A stretch of 31,202 nt of DNA from a virus, in IMG/VR virus record IMGVR_UViG_3300030117_001971, positions 1-31,202 of that record; one strand, 5' to 3'. Shown one piece after another: positions 30,382 through 31,202 of the stretch. The notes under the pieces were generated by a model. The model saw only the letters and a list, made by a program, of their open reading frames with translations, was not told the origin of the DNA and did not search any database. Position 1 is the stretch's first letter; each line of letters begins with the position of its first letter. The translations under genes were made by a program, and so were the position numbers.

Positions 30382-31122
30382 ATCAAAAAAGATTATCGTT
30401 TAAGATTAACAAAGGTAGAACACGACCTTATAAAAGACAAAAGAAATAAAGACAATAACAACATTCTAGTTATTGGAGATTTACACGAACCATTTTGTTT
30501 AGATGAATATTTAGATTTTTGTATAGAACAATACTATAGGTTTAATTGTAATCAAGTAATTTTTATAGGTGACATTATTGATTCGCATGGGTTCAGTTAT
30601 CACGAACAAGATCCTGACGGATATTCAGCAGGTAATGAGTTAAAATTAGCAATTAAAAGAGTAGCTAGGTGGTATAATGCTTTTAATAATAAAACAGTAC
30701 CTAATGGAATTGATGTTTGTATCGGAAATCACGATAGAATGGCTGCTCGTAAAAGTATGACAGGGGGAATACCAAGTGCTTGGATAAGGTCTTATAATGA
30801 AGTTTTAAATACCCCTGATTGGAATTGGGTAGAAAATGTTATATATAATGATGTTCTTTATGAACATGGAGAGGGCGGACAAGCTCTTACTAAAGCTAAA
30901 AATAATATGATGTCTAGCGTTTGTGGTCATACTCATACATCTTGTTATGTTCAATGGTTAGTAGGAAAAAAATTTAGAGTTTTTGCTTGTCAAACAGGTT
31001 GTGGTGTTGATAATAAAAGTTATGCAACTGCTTATGCCAAAAATTTTAAAAAACAAGCTATTGGTTGTGCTGTTGTTTTAAATTCAGGACAGCTACCTAT
31101 AAATCTACTAATGGAACTATAA
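30382..31122 (+). CDS. Calcineurin-like metallophosphoesterase, right allele
   Basis: The metal site motifs are GDLHEPF, GDIIDSH, GNHDR, HGEGG and GHTHT. The product is about 246 residues from the ATC at 30382 that aligns with the ATT of the left copy. In this copy TTG or GTG codons further upstream (30331-30360, inside the holin gene) are also available, but they are not conserved. About 55% of residues match the left copy, and an insertion of a few residues lies before GNHDR. The start and end of the two proteins are far more alike than the middle. Substrate unknown; transcription from the lysis operon is likely. Confidence 0.8.
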   Translation: MKKDYRLRLTKVEHDLIKDKRNKDNNNILVIGDLHEPFCLDEYLDFCIEQYYRFNCNQVIFIGDIIDSHGFSYHEQDPDGYSAGNELKLAIKRVARWYNAFNNKTVPNGIDVCIGNHDRMAARKSMTGGIPSAWIRSYNEVLNTPDWNWVENVIYNDVLYEHGEGGQALTKAKNNMMSSVCGHTHTSCYVQWLVGKKFRVFACQTGCGVDNKSYATAYAKNFKKQAIGCAVVLNSGQLPINLLMEL

Positions 31123-31202
31123 AAAATAAGGGCAAAAATATTAGAATGTTATCCCTACTAATATAATTACCCTTATTCCGAGTAGCAAAGTAATGAAAAA
31201 AG
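31118..31202. repeat. 85-bp exact repeat, right copy
   Basis: This segment is identical to 1037-1121 and reaches the last base of the window, so the true length of the match cannot be known. Confidence 0.97.
31125..31177 (-). terminator. Long imperfect hairpin, right copy
   Basis: This is an exact copy of 1044-1096: 8-bp outer and 7-bp inner stems with a symmetrical internal loop. If the genome is circular, this and the left copy are the same site. Confidence 0.55.

Overview
The window looks like a nearly complete or complete genome of a tailed, siphovirus-like phage of a Bacteroidota host, probably a (marine) flavobacterium. The reasons are strongly AT-rich DNA, TANNTTTG-type -7 boxes in the early promoter region, A-rich rather than Shine-Dalgarno-like leaders, and gene families typical of flavobacterial phages (XkdF-type prohead protease, ParB/HNH/Mom-like cluster, 3TM holin). 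No integrase, tRNA gene or CRISPR array was recognised.

Layout. (i) 1-1121 is a second, diverged version of the 3TM holin and metallophosphoesterase genes that also occur at the right end (30073-31202). The last 85 bases of the window are identical to 1037-1121. The simplest reading is a circular or circularly permuted genome of about 30.08 kb whose contig ends carry two alleles of one locus; a true tandem duplication is the alternative. (ii) 1130-2740 is a leftward cluster of eight small early-type genes, ending at a long hairpin (1044-1096). (iii) 2741-2889 is a divergent promoter region, next to a small Cro/CI-type regulator. (iv) 2890-7528 holds rightward replication, modification and regulatory genes: an OB-fold/SSB-like protein, a replication initiator, two DNA methyltransferases, a VRR-NUC nuclease, a sigma-like factor and an HNH nuclease. 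(v) 7528-9101 holds a ParB-domain protein and an ABC-ATPase/Mom-like acyltransferase fusion, a probable DNA hypermodification module. (vi) 9117-26406 is packaging and virion assembly: TerS, TerL, a frameshifted tail assembly chaperone, tail completion proteins, large tail proteins and tape measure, then prohead protease, scaffold, capsid, tail tube candidate, portal and connector. (vii) 26408-31122 holds an appendage-type protein, a secreted outer-membrane-barrel candidate, an LDLa-like secreted protein, small membrane proteins, a thioredoxin-fold protein, an endolysin candidate, the holin and the phosphoesterase.

Two points stand out. First, a bipartite motif, TRTRAACAA-N13-ATATTTAT, occurs four times with exactly the same spacing. 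Each copy lies a few bases upstream of a late gene (10651, 19295, 20357, 23031). It looks like a phage-specific late promoter, and the sigma-like factor at 6333-6860 is a natural candidate to read it. Second, the ParB plus ATPase-Mom cluster, together with two methyltransferases, suggests a phage with heavily modified DNA.

All assignments were made by reading the sequence. No database search or structure prediction was run.
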